Assembly (NCBI GenBank): GCA_003132145.1
Contig: PKWU01000079.1
Coordinates: 1 to 40,745 of the forward strand
From: Granulicella sp.
Lineage (GTDB): Bacteria; Acidobacteriota; Terriglobia; Terriglobales; Acidobacteriaceae
DNA length: 40,745 bases
Direction: 5' to 3'
Shown here: positions 33,257 to 40,745 of the stretch, piece by piece
Position numbering within the stretch: the stretch's first letter is position 1
Layout: every line of letters begins with the position of its first letter
Position numbers and translations under genes: made by a program
The notes under the pieces: model-generated
What the model was told of the DNA's origin: nothing
What the model saw: the letters and a program-made list of their open reading frames with translations, nothing else
The model's database searches: none

Positions 33257-33999
33257 ACAATCTCTTCCTCGCAGCACGCCATCGCATTACCACTCGCGTC
33301 ATGCTGTGGCAGATCTTCGGCAATCTTGGGCTGATGGGCATCGCAGCCGCCACAACGGCCATGCCCGACTCGCATATCTGGGAGCTTTTGATCACACTTC
33401 TTCTCCTCTGTGCGTTCTTTACTGGCGCGGTGGCGCTTCACACCTTCATTGTGCGTCGGCTCCGTCAGCCCGACGAGGGCAAGCCGATCTGGTTCGGCGG
33501 TCTTCTGCTGGCGCTCTGGATTGCGATCTACTCGCTCGCAAGCTACCTCCTCGCCCCACTCAATGACCGCGCATCGCAACGCGCATCCTACTGGAATGCC
33601 ATGCTCGGTTCACACCTGCGAACCATCTTCACCGAGGCGCGCCTGCTCAATTGGCAACAGAATGCCTTTGAATATCTGATGTGGATCGTATTGCCTGCGC
33701 TCTTTATCCCGGTAGCAATCGAGACCGTCACGCGTGGCTGGTCGGCACACCGCAATACCTCGCGCATTTTGCTCCGATGGCAATATTGGCTTACCGCGAT
33801 TCTGGCTTATTGCGTCGCCCAGGGCCTTGGATCGCTGATCGACTGGCATCGCCCCAGCAACCCTGCCGCAGAGATCGTCAGCGTTGTACTGCGTCTCGTC
33901 GTGGCCTACGTCGCCTGCGCTTTCCTGCTCACCTACGTCGTGGCGCTCACCGCCGAGCTACTTGCCCGCAATCAGGCTCTGCGGGACTCCGCTGCGTAG
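33253..33999 (+). CDS. Multi-pass membrane protein of the macroglobulin operon, unknown function
   Basis: A 248-residue protein with about six hydrophobic segments (near residues 18-38, 45-65, 80-100, 135-155, 175-195 and 218-238) separated by basic loops such as RRLRQPDEGKP. The GTG start shares four bases with the macroglobulin stop (GTGA), so it is translationally coupled. I do not recognise the family, and no catalytic motif is visible. Its 3' end overlaps the 3' end of the opposing SpoIID-like gene by 42 bp. From position it may anchor or organise the macroglobulin complex in the inner membrane, but this is inference. Confidence 0.8.
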   Translation: MNNLFLAARHRITTRVMLWQIFGNLGLMGIAAATTAMPDSHIWELLITLLLLCAFFTGAVALHTFIVRRLRQPDEGKPIWFGGLLLALWIAIYSLASYLLAPLNDRASQRASYWNAMLGSHLRTIFTEARLLNWQQNAFEYLMWIVLPALFIPVAIETVTRGWSAHRNTSRILLRWQYWLTAILAYCVAQGLGSLIDWHRPSNPAAEIVSVVLRLVVAYVACAFLLTYVVALTAELLARNQALRDSAA

Positions 34000-35643
34000 C
34001 CAGCCTCGTACCGTTGGCAACCCATCTTTGGCAAGCAGACGGCGCACCAGCTCACACGCTGCACGATGCGCCTCTTCTGCCTCCTGTTGATTCCCCGCTC
34101 TCCGCAGTGCTGCATCGATCTGCGCTGTCGTCATACCTTTCGTATCTCCATGCTCACCTGCCAGAGCCTCCACCAATCCCTCGCGCAGCCACAACGGCGC
34201 GGCATCTGTGGCCTCGTTCTCCACCATGCTGTGCAGAAACTCATGGAGCAGCAGTGCTTCCGCACCGCCCTGCCTGTTCACTACACTCATAGGCTGCAAG
34301 GCAATCGTGTCGCCGCGAGCGGTTCCCAGCATCCACCCTGGCTCGTTGGTGGCCTGCCGAAAGAGTTCCGTCGTAGGGTACACGGTCACCACTGGATGCA
34401 CATTGCCTGAAAACAGTGCATGCGCCCGCAGCAGCGCCTGATTCCCCTGCGCCATCAAACTCGCCGCAGCTCCCGTAGTTCGCAGTGTCCATCCGTTCCC
34501 GTCGTGCTGCATCCATCCCGTATCACCGGCCTCCACCTGCAGGCTCGTGGAGGGAAAGTAGAACGCCAGAATCTCTCGATAGCCTTTGCCTTCCTTCGCC
34601 ATCTCAGCCGCGCCTGCCTGGCACAGCCCAACGCCATGTCCATATCCCTTCCCATCGAACACCACACGGTTACCACCCAAGCTGACTTCGTACCAATCAC
34701 TGCGCAGACGGTTCCAGCCCAGCGATCGGTTCAGCGCGAATCGCAGGCTTGCTGCCGGAATTGTCACTCGTTCAGCTCCTGCCGAAACCAGCAGCTTTCG
34801 CGCGCGACCGCTTCCGTCCTGCTGCACAACGCGTACGCCATCGATCGCACCACCCAGCTTCCAGCCCTCCGCATACAGAGCCTCACGCAACTCTGTAACG
34901 CTCATCTCTGCGTGCCATTGGGAGGGGAGTCTTACGCAGTAGCGATCTGCATGGGATGTCAGCCATGGCTTCGGCGCACCGCCCCACATCGCCGCCGCAT
35001 CTTCCGTCATTCCAGCGCAGCTCTGTGTGAAATATCCGGGCACGCGTGTCCCATGCCACCAAAGCGTCTCGCCTGCGGTTGCATGGACTGCGCTCTCAAT
35101 TTCAGCCGGAACATCACCCATGCGCAAGGCCTGGCAGTGAGTGCTGTCGCATAGTCCCTCTGCCCCGTGCCGATGCGGATTCGTCAGCGCAAAGCTGCGT
35201 GCCGTCACGGCCAGCGCCTTGAGCGACTCGGCAGGCTCCTTCGCTCCCGCCTCACTAGCGAGCACTGCCATCACATACCGCTCACTGGGAATCGTCAGCA
35301 ACACATGCAGCCCATCGTGTGCCGCTCGAATCTTCCACTGCCCTGCGCCCGACTCGACCAGCCCGTCCTCCGTCGCCGCACGAATCTGCCCACTCAAATC
35401 CAACTCGCGTGCAGTCTTTCCTCCAATCATTAACAGCGTCTGACTTGCACTGACCCGCAACTGCGCAGGGATCAGGCTCGCAGAGCATCCCTTGCACAAT
35501 CGCATTACCGCATCTACCGGCGTAATCGTGACAGCATTTACGATGCGGTTGGAAAACAGCCGTACCGTGACGTCGGTTGCCGACTGCGCCATCGCAGTTG
35601 AAGCCGCTAACAGACTTAGCAGAATTCCGCGAGCGAGCTTCAT
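33958..35643 (-). CDS. SpoIID/LytB-domain protein fused to a peptidase-MA-like metalloprotease domain
   Basis: A 561-residue exported protein. The signal peptide is residues 1-20 (ILLSLLAASTAMA). The SpoIID domain (about 90-370) shows PSERYVMAVLASEAGA, ALAVTARSFAL, TAGETLWW and GYGHGVGLCQAGAAEMA. SpoIID proteins are lytic transglycosylases or amidase enhancers acting on peptidoglycan. The C-terminal part (about 410-561) carries a gluzincin site: HEFLH at 467-471 and WLREG with E488, 17 residues on, as in peptidase-MA-like domains. Its ATG overlaps the stop of the upstream transpeptidase gene (4 bp), so the two are coupled. The fusion suggests cell-wall cutting and proteolysis in one molecule. 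I know of no characterised member. Confidence 0.88.
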   Translation of the reverse strand: MKLARGILLSLLAASTAMAQSATDVTVRLFSNRIVNAVTITPVDAVMRLCKGCSASLIPAQLRVSASQTLLMIGGKTARELDLSGQIRAATEDGLVESGAGQWKIRAAHDGLHVLLTIPSERYVMAVLASEAGAKEPAESLKALAVTARSFALTNPHRHGAEGLCDSTHCQALRMGDVPAEIESAVHATAGETLWWHGTRVPGYFTQSCAGMTEDAAAMWGGAPKPWLTSHADRYCVRLPSQWHAEMSVTELREALYAEGWKLGGAIDGVRVVQQDGSGRARKLLVSAGAERVTIPAASLRFALNRSLGWNRLRSDWYEVSLGGNRVVFDGKGYGHGVGLCQAGAAEMAKEGKGYREILAFYFPSTSLQVEAGDTGWMQHDGNGWTLRTTGAAASLMAQGNQALLRAHALFSGNVHPVVTVYPTTELFRQATNEPGWMLGTARGDTIALQPMSVVNRQGGAEALLLHEFLHSMVENEATDAAPLWLREGLVEALAGEHGDTKGMTTAQIDAALRRAGNQQEAEEAHRAACELVRRLLAKDGLPTVRGWLRSGVPQSLIAGK

Positions 35644-36473
35644 TGCACGGCCTTATGCTGCAAGACTCTCTTCGCCAGCAACGCCGCGTCGTTGCCATTA
35701 CCGTTGGGCACAAAGATCACGATAACGCGCTGTGCCTGCATCTGTCCGTCAAAAATAATTCCCGCAAACCACCCATGACTCCACGGTGCGGGCGCATCCT
35801 GTGCTGTACCGGTCTTGCCGCCAATCGTCACACCGTCGATCTGCGCTCCGCGTGCCATGCCAGTCTCTATGGACTGTAGCATTCCATCGCGAACGATACC
35901 CACCGCATGTCCCGTTGCCCCATTCATCTGCTGCGCCAATCTGCGATAAGCCATGGCCAGCTCGCGCGGCGACGTCTTGATCCCCACTATTCCCACCGCA
36001 AGGAGCGCACGATCGTCGGGCACTGCGGCGGTTCCTGCCGGATGCATACCATACGCTTGCAATCCGTTCAGCAGTACCTGCGAAGTCATTCGCCGCGCCA
36101 GGGTAACGAAGTAGGCATTACAGGATTCGGCCAACGCCTGCCTCGCGTCCAGAACAGTCATGTCGCGAGGATGTCCGCACGCCAGATTATGCCCCTTCAC
36201 CATCAGCGTGCCGGGGCAATGGATCGTCTCCTGCGCGGAAATCACATCAGCATCCAGTGCCGCCTTCAGCACAAAGGGTTTCAGGGAGGAACCCGGAGCC
36301 GCCTGCACATCCAAAGCGCCGTAGCTGGCTACGATGCTTCCAGACGGCACATCAACGACAATAGCGGTGGCATGTGTCCCGTGGAGTGTATTTATCAGGG
36401 GAGAGACAGGCCTGACCTGGGCTTGGCTCAGTAGCCCTCCCAGACACAGCATGCATGTAAGTGTCCGCCTCAC
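35640..36473 (-). CDS. Minimal penicillin-binding transpeptidase
   Basis: A 277-residue exported D,D-transpeptidase that cross-links peptidoglycan. All three catalytic motifs are present: SSLK (S62, K65), SCN (117-119) and KTG (220-222). There is no transglycosylase domain, no PASTA or dimerisation domain and no membrane anchor beyond a short signal peptide (LTCMLCLGGLLSQAQ). At 277 residues it is little more than a bare catalytic domain, far shorter than usual class A or B PBPs. It leads the minus-strand pair and overlaps the SpoIID-like start. Pairing of bacterial macroglobulins with a PBP (PBP1C) is known elsewhere, so this may be a reduced analogue. The start codon lies 70 bp inside the right inverted repeat. 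Confidence 0.9.
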   Translation of the reverse strand: MRRTLTCMLCLGGLLSQAQVRPVSPLINTLHGTHATAIVVDVPSGSIVASYGALDVQAAPGSSLKPFVLKAALDADVISAQETIHCPGTLMVKGHNLACGHPRDMTVLDARQALAESCNAYFVTLARRMTSQVLLNGLQAYGMHPAGTAAVPDDRALLAVGIVGIKTSPRELAMAYRRLAQQMNGATGHAVGIVRDGMLQSIETGMARGAQIDGVTIGGKTGTAQDAPAPWSHGWFAGIIFDGQMQAQRVIVIFVPNGNGNDAALLAKRVLQHKAVQ

Positions 36474-36543
36474 TGTGCTTCCATCCTAGCCTGAGTCCGG
36501 CTCAACCTGTCAGCAATCCTCGCAGAGTTGGCGACTTGGATCG

Positions 36544-36637
36544 CTGGCCCGAAAGGCCAGTTCTTTTCGCAACAGTAAAGCGCTTGTTTTCAATGCCCCT
36601 CTCAAACGTTGCCTGGTGGTCAACAACCTACACGTTG
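36544..36637. repeat. Right copy of the 94-bp inverted repeat
   Basis: 36544-36623 is the exact reverse complement of 27235-27314 (80 of 80), extending to 36637 with two mismatches. The hairpin CTGGCC-CGAAA-GGCCAG faces inward towards the transpeptidase gene, just as in the left copy it faces the DUF1175 gene. Beyond 36638 the flanks of the two copies differ. Confidence 0.9.
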
Positions 36638-36808
36638 TGGACCACCTGTCTTGGCAGAACTGAACAGACTTGTCCGCTTTGGACAAAGAAGCCAGAGCCT
36701 GGAACCGGCGAGTCAATGCAGCCGTATAAAAATCAACTGGCAATTCCACCGGCGAAAGGCACGCAAGAAGTTTGCCTACAGACGCCCCTATTCTAGGCGG
36801 TCAGAGAC

Positions 36809-37165
36809 CTAGTGAATCGTGAGCGTCGTCTTCAGCGGCGTGTTTGCCGATGAGTCTCCGACCATGATCTGAAAGGTTCCTGTAGCGATTTGCCAGGCGT
36901 GCGTCTTTTCCGACCAGTCGGAGAACGAGCGCGCATCAAGCTTTAGTTCAACCGGCTTTGACTCGCCGGGATTCAGCATGATCTTGCGAAAACCTTTGAG
37001 CTGGAGCGGCGGCTCATTGCCCTCGGCGATGGGCGGAAAGCCGAGGTACAACTGCGCTACCTCGGCTCCGCAGTGTTTTCCGGTGTTGGTTACGCGGAAG
37101 CTTACGATGGTGTTGGCGGTGCCCGGTTGCTGGCTGACCTTGAGGCCGTCGAAACCGATTTGCAT
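36809..37165 (-). pseudogene. C-terminal remnant of a GH3 glycoside hydrolase
   Basis: About 118 residues match the fibronectin-III-like end of GH3 beta-glucosidases. FDGLKVSQQ, VSFRVTNTGK, EVAQLYLGFPP, QLKGFRKIMLNPGES and a final FQIMVGDSS follow the same order as the C-terminus of the intact GH3 at 23132-25408, but the two are clearly diverged. The catalytic domains are missing: upstream of about 37165 the open frame continues with unrelated residues into the 3' end of the ABC permease gene. It lies 172 bp outside the right inverted repeat. It is a decayed or truncated gene and unlikely to be active. Confidence 0.8.
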
Positions 37166-37331
37166 CTCGGCTACGGACCAATATGCACACAGTTGCCCCG
37201 GCCGGGTTCGTTTATTGCAACCGTTTCCGTCCCAAAGACCAAGGTGTGCCCGGCAGGCCTTCAGGCGCATCTCCGCAACCGCCGCCATGTCCCATAACAC
37301 CATTCTGTGGAGCGGAGAGCCACCGCAGGCT

Positions 37332-38126
37332 TTACACTCCCAGTTGGGGATACAAGCGAGCGCCAATGAAGACCAGGACGATCGTGGTCAACAGGATGAC
37401 TGCATAGTCCAGCCCCATGCCGAAGCTGCTCGCACTGCCGGTGAGCATCGAAGTGCGCAGGGCATCGACGACGTAGGTCAACGGATTCAGATGAGAAATG
37501 ACTTTGAGCCACCCAGGCATGATGGTGGTGGGATATATTGCGTTGCTGGCAAAGAACAGCGGCATGGTCAGCACTTGACCGACGCCCATGAAGCGTTCGC
37601 GCGTTTTTACAATGCACGCGATGACCAGCGAAAACGTCGAGAACAGTGTTGCGGCAAGCACCACGACAACAAATACATTGAGCAGTGCAAGCGGGCTCCA
37701 ATTCAGCTTGACCCCGAGCAGCAGCGAGAGACCGTAAACGACGATGGCTTGCGAAAGAGTTCGGATGCCGGCCGAAAAGCCTTTGCCGAGCACCAGCGCG
37801 GCGCGTGGAGTCGGACTGACCAGGAACTTCTGCACGATGCCGAGGTCGCGCTCCCATATGACGTTGATACCGTAAAAGATGGCCACGAAGAGAACGCTTT
37901 GTGCAAGGATGCCGGGAGCAATGAAGTCCAGATAGGGAATGTTGCCCGTATGCATCATGCCGCTGCGCGCGAACACCTGCCCAAAGATGAGCAGCCAGAG
38001 CGCGGGCTGGAGGGCGCGGGTGACGAGTTCCGTAAAATCGTGGCGCAGTTTGCGCAACTCGAATTCGGTGATGACGAAGGTCTTGCCGACGAAGCCGGTC
38101 AATGGATGGAGGAAGGGGATCGTCAT
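37332..38126 (-). CDS. ABC-2 type transporter permease (DrrB-like)
   Basis: A 264-residue inner-membrane permease with six hydrophobic segments. The central part shows the ABC-2 signature: ERDLGIVQKFLVSPTPRAALVLGKG, then FSLVIACIVKTRERFMGVGQ and PLFFASNAIYP followed by NPLTYVVDALR. It pairs with the ATPase 9 bp upstream to form a DrrAB-type exporter, known from antibiotic or lipid export. The start lies just after the ATPase stop. Downstream, its end overlaps the frame of the GH3 remnant. The substrate cannot be told. Confidence 0.93.
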   Translation of the reverse strand: MTIPFLHPLTGFVGKTFVITEFELRKLRHDFTELVTRALQPALWLLIFGQVFARSGMMHTGNIPYLDFIAPGILAQSVLFVAIFYGINVIWERDLGIVQKFLVSPTPRAALVLGKGFSAGIRTLSQAIVVYGLSLLLGVKLNWSPLALLNVFVVVVLAATLFSTFSLVIACIVKTRERFMGVGQVLTMPLFFASNAIYPTTIMPGWLKVISHLNPLTYVVDALRTSMLTGSASSFGMGLDYAVILLTTIVLVFIGARLYPQLGV

Positions 38127-38135
38127 AGTGTGGGG

Positions 38136-38936
38136 CTAACCAAGCCGCTGTTCCGTGGTCCGTTCGGCAGATACGTCGCGGATGCTGCCGCCAGAATCGA
38201 GGGTGGTTCCGGCATAGTGTACAAAGACCTCATCCAGGGTATGGCTGCCGCCGCCAAGTGAGGCCTCAAGTTCTTTCAAGCTGCCCAGCGCAGCCAGCTT
38301 GCCCATGTGCATGATCGCAATGCGATCGCAATGACTCTCCGCATCCTCCAGGTAATGGGTGGTTAAAAACAGGGTGGTGCCGTAGTTGGTCCGCAGATCG
38401 ATGAGATGTTTCCAGACAGCGTCGCGCGCAATCGGATCCAGCCCGACAGTCGGCTCATCGAGAAAAAGCACGCGTGGCCGATGCAACGTGGCCTGGGCAA
38501 TCTCCAGGCGGCGGACCATGCCGCCGGAGTATTGGCCCACCATCCGGCCGGCGTCGGCGGTCAAGTCAACAAACTTCAGTTGTTCGCGGATGCGCGTCTC
38601 CTGCTCGCCGTGCGGAATGTCATAGAGCTTGGCGAAGATGAGCAGGTTCTCGTAGCCGGTCAGCGACCCATCCACCGAGACCGCCTGCGGCACATAGCCG
38701 ATGGCGCGGCGAACGTCGACTGGCTGCCTGGTGATGGAGAAGCCGCCCACTCGCGCATCGCCTGAGGATGGCGGTAAGAGCGTGGTGAGCATCTTGATCG
38801 TGGTGGTCTTGCCAGCTCCGTTGGAGCCAAGCAAGCCGAAGACCTCGCCAGCATTGGCCGCAAGAGTTATTGAATCGACCGCTGTGAACGTACCGAAGCG
38901 GCGGGTCAGAGTTTCGATCTCCACATCCGGGCTCAT
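38136..38936 (-). CDS. ABC transporter ATP-binding protein (DrrA-like)
   Basis: A 266-residue ATPase with Walker A GSNGAGKT (37-44), signature YSGGMVRRLEIAQ, Walker B VLFLDEPTVGLD and the switch histidine in TTHYLEDAE. The C-terminal tail, with a GGGSHTLDEVFVHYAG block, is the daunorubicin-resistance (DrrA) type. It leads the two-gene minus-strand unit with the permease. No substrate-binding protein is present, which suggests export. The 301 bp between this gene and the plus-strand ferredoxin fusion should hold divergent promoters. Confidence 0.95.
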   Translation of the reverse strand: MSPDVEIETLTRRFGTFTAVDSITLAANAGEVFGLLGSNGAGKTTTIKMLTTLLPPSSGDARVGGFSITRQPVDVRRAIGYVPQAVSVDGSLTGYENLLIFAKLYDIPHGEQETRIREQLKFVDLTADAGRMVGQYSGGMVRRLEIAQATLHRPRVLFLDEPTVGLDPIARDAVWKHLIDLRTNYGTTLFLTTHYLEDAESHCDRIAIMHMGKLAALGSLKELEASLGGGSHTLDEVFVHYAGTTLDSGGSIRDVSAERTTEQRLG

Positions 38937-39237
38937 ATCCTCTCAATCCTAGACAACCGAGTGGTGTGCGTACTGTCCACAATGACTCACATCGCTTGTC
39001 CTCTGGTGTTGAGCAGGGATGGCCCTTCCACGTCGACCGCGTCAATGGTGGTATACCGCCTAAGCATCCACTGCTTGAAATGTTGGCTTTTCGGAAAGTT
39101 CAGGCGTTTGCCCGCGCACCGAATAATGTCAGCCTCAATGGGTGCCTCATGGTCTCGAAGTGGCTTGCGTCGCACGGGGCAGCAGCCTAGGCTTGAACGG
39201 TGGTCCCGCTTCCTGACCGGGCCACAGGAGAGTGTGC
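38937..39237. other. Divergent intergenic region, no clear gene
   Basis: Between the ABC ATPase (minus) and the ferredoxin-methyltransferase fusion (plus). Open frames of 74-95 codons exist on both strands, but none has a ribosome site or a recognisable family. The one clear signal is AGGAG (39226-39230), 7 bases before the ATG at 39238. Confidence 0.5.
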
Positions 39238-40590
39238 ATGGAGCCGTTTCATCAGCACATATTTGTCTGCACACACGAAAAGACGGAAGGAGTTGCGTCG
39301 TGCCCCAATCGTGGCTCTCTGCAGGTTTTGCAGGCTCTGCAGCGAGAACTTGATGCCCAGGGGTTGGACCACCAGGTTCAGGTGACTGCCTGCGGTTGCC
39401 TCGGCCTGTGCGAGAACGGGCCGGTGATGATCACCTATCCCGAAGGGATCTGGTATCGGGGAGTCAAAGAAGAGGATGTTCCGGAGATCGTTGACTCCCA
39501 TTTACGGTCCGGCAAGGTCGTATCGCGCCTCGTATGGAACGATGGTCCGGCCATGAAGGCGGAAATCTCAGAGAGCCGCAATCACGATCGGGCCGTGGTT
39601 CAGACCAAAGAGGAAGCCGGAACCCTTCCGGACAGTCTCAACGAGACGATCCGCTCGTTCATGCCGAGCAGGGCGGTGCTCACGGCGCTTGAGCTGGACG
39701 TATTCACAGCTGTGGCGAGCGGCGCTTCTGCGGAGCAGGTGGCCGAGAGAATCCAGGCCGATCCCCGGGCCACCGAGATGCTGCTGAATGTGCTGGTCAG
39801 CCTGAAGCTGCTCGACAAGAAGGAGGGAAAGTTCTTCAACACGGTTGCGGCGGCTCGCTTCTTATGCGAGGGTTCGCGCGACAATGCCCGTGGTGGCCTG
39901 ATGCACACAGCTCAATTGTGGCACCGGTGGAGTTCGCTGACGGACTGCGTGCGGGCCGGGACATCGGTCGAGACCGGCAGTCGCGAAGATAGCTCGGTAA
40001 GCGATTTCATCGCAGCGATGGATCGCAATGCTCGGGAGCGGGCCGACGCCGTAGTCAAGGCGACCGGAGTCAATGGCATCAAGCGCATGCTGGACCTGGG
40101 TGGAGGATCGGGAGCCTATTCCATTGCGTTTGCGCGCGCTCTGCCTGGGTTGAGATCAGAGATTCTGGACAGGAGCGATGTTCTTCCTCTCACACAGGGA
40201 TACATTCGGGAGGCCGGGTTGGCTGACCGTATTACCACGCGGGCAGGCGATATGCTGTGCGATCCGCTGGGTGAGAACTACGACCTCATCCTGGCCTCCG
40301 CGATCTGTCATATGTTCTCTCCAGAAGAAAACCGTAGCTTGTTCCGCCGAGTCCGCCAGGCACTTGGCCCGAAGGGGAAGCTCGTCGTGCAGGACTTTAT
40401 CCTGGAGCCGGATAAAACCGCTCCCCAGTTCGCCGCGCTGTTCTCACTGAATATGCTGGTAGGAACGCGAGCTGGTAGCAGCTACAGTGAACCGGAGTAT
40501 GCGAGTTGGCTGCGCGACGCTGGCTTCTCGGATGTGCGGCGGGTGCGCCTGCCTGGGCCTGTCGGGATGATGATTGCCGCTGGTGCCTAG
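39238..40590 (+). CDS. Thioredoxin-like [2Fe-2S] ferredoxin fused to an O-methyltransferase-like domain
   Basis: A 450-residue two-domain protein. Residues 5-100 form a thioredoxin-like [2Fe-2S] ferredoxin with cluster cysteines C11, C22, C54 and C58 (C-x10-C-x31-C-x3-C), a GCLGLCENGP loop and a GIWYRGV strand. After a linker of about 30 residues comes a class I methyltransferase of the dimerising O-methyltransferase type. A winged-helix-like dimerisation part (RAVLTALELDVF, then LVSLKLLDK) is followed by the SAM loop LGGGSG (287-292). The IICHMF-type AICHMFS and KLVVQDFIL blocks follow. An AGGAG site 7 bases upstream supports the ATG. The ferredoxin may feed electrons to, or sense redox state for, a methylation or radical reaction. 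No substrate can be named. Confidence 0.9.
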   Translation: MEPFHQHIFVCTHEKTEGVASCPNRGSLQVLQALQRELDAQGLDHQVQVTACGCLGLCENGPVMITYPEGIWYRGVKEEDVPEIVDSHLRSGKVVSRLVWNDGPAMKAEISESRNHDRAVVQTKEEAGTLPDSLNETIRSFMPSRAVLTALELDVFTAVASGASAEQVAERIQADPRATEMLLNVLVSLKLLDKKEGKFFNTVAAARFLCEGSRDNARGGLMHTAQLWHRWSSLTDCVRAGTSVETGSREDSSVSDFIAAMDRNARERADAVVKATGVNGIKRMLDLGGGSGAYSIAFARALPGLRSEILDRSDVLPLTQGYIREAGLADRITTRAGDMLCDPLGENYDLILASAICHMFSPEENRSLFRRVRQALGPKGKLVVQDFILEPDKTAPQFAALFSLNMLVGTRAGSSYSEPEYASWLRDAGFSDVRRVRLPGPVGMMIAAGA

Positions 40591-40745
40591 TGGGTTCCCA
40601 ACTGAAGGAGACGGCCCTGGTCCACCATACCCGGAAGCCACGTCCTTCTCGGCGACCACTACCTCGCCTTCGCATGGCTCATGCTCGCCAACCTATTCAA
40701 ATTACTCAGCCCAAGTTCATAACAGGCTCTAGGAACTTGTTGAAA

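Noticed and set aside
36544-36566. Hairpin in the inverted repeat as an intrinsic terminator
   Set aside because: The stem is followed by only a broken T-rich stretch, and the right copy has no plus-strand gene upstream to terminate.
38966-39274. Open frames of 74-95 codons on both strands between the ABC ATPase and the ferredoxin fusion
   Set aside because: No ribosome site, no recognisable family, and the two strands' frames overlap each other; insufficient evidence for a gene.

Overview
The window looks like chromosomal DNA of an Acidobacteriota bacterium, most likely the Terriglobia class (Granulicella, Edaphobacter or Terriglobus relatives). This is inferred from high GC with strongly GC-biased third positions, the mix of M13 metallopeptidase, DUF4397 lipoprotein, GH3 enzyme and large exopolysaccharide genes, and many short dispersed intergenic repeats. 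No rRNA, tRNA or CRISPR array was seen.

Layout. (1) 1-3235: the 3' part of a secreted M13 metallopeptidase, a small one-helix membrane protein and an EamA exporter. (2) 3290-12052: a surface-polysaccharide region with a GT2 and a flippase on the minus strand, then a membrane GT2, an O-antigen ligase/polymerase and a GT4 on the plus strand, then two more transferase-like genes on the minus strand. A DUF4397 lipoprotein (12114-12863) lies beside it. (3) About 12950-16015: a lower-GC island with an MT-A70 adenine methyltransferase, a BglII/BstYI-like restriction enzyme and an unrecognised third gene. It abuts a second methyltransferase cut off after its N-terminal third. Two strong palindromes lie at the island's left edge. 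(4) 16016-16549: a repeat-rich spacer. (5) 16550-22926: a tightly coupled seven-gene operon (hexapeptide acyltransferase, FkbH-like HAD protein, acyl carrier protein, VOC protein, NodB deacetylase, two GT4 enzymes). It looks like a pathway that makes an ACP-bound acyl unit and decorates a polysaccharide. (6) 23132-26722: a secreted GH3 enzyme and a NiCoT nickel/cobalt transporter.

(7) 27221-36637 is the most striking segment. Two copies of one sequence lie in inverted orientation, identical over 80 bp and 92/94 when extended. They bracket about 9.2 kb that holds a complete periplasmic locus: DUF1175 protein, thioester-containing alpha-2-macroglobulin and a multi-pass membrane protein on the plus strand, converging on a minimal penicillin-binding transpeptidase and a SpoIID-peptidase fusion on the minus strand. 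A gene remnant lies just outside each repeat: an unknown C-terminus on the left and a GH3 C-terminus on the right. This suggests the locus moves or rearranges as a unit.

(8) 37332-40590: a DrrAB-type ABC transporter and an unusual fusion of a thioredoxin-like [2Fe-2S] ferredoxin to an O-methyltransferase-like domain.

The polysaccharide genes on both sides of the restriction island may be one locus split by that insertion. No initiating sugar-phosphate transferase, Wza or Wzc gene is in view, so the pathway must be completed elsewhere. All family calls rest on motifs and overall layout read by eye; no database search was possible.
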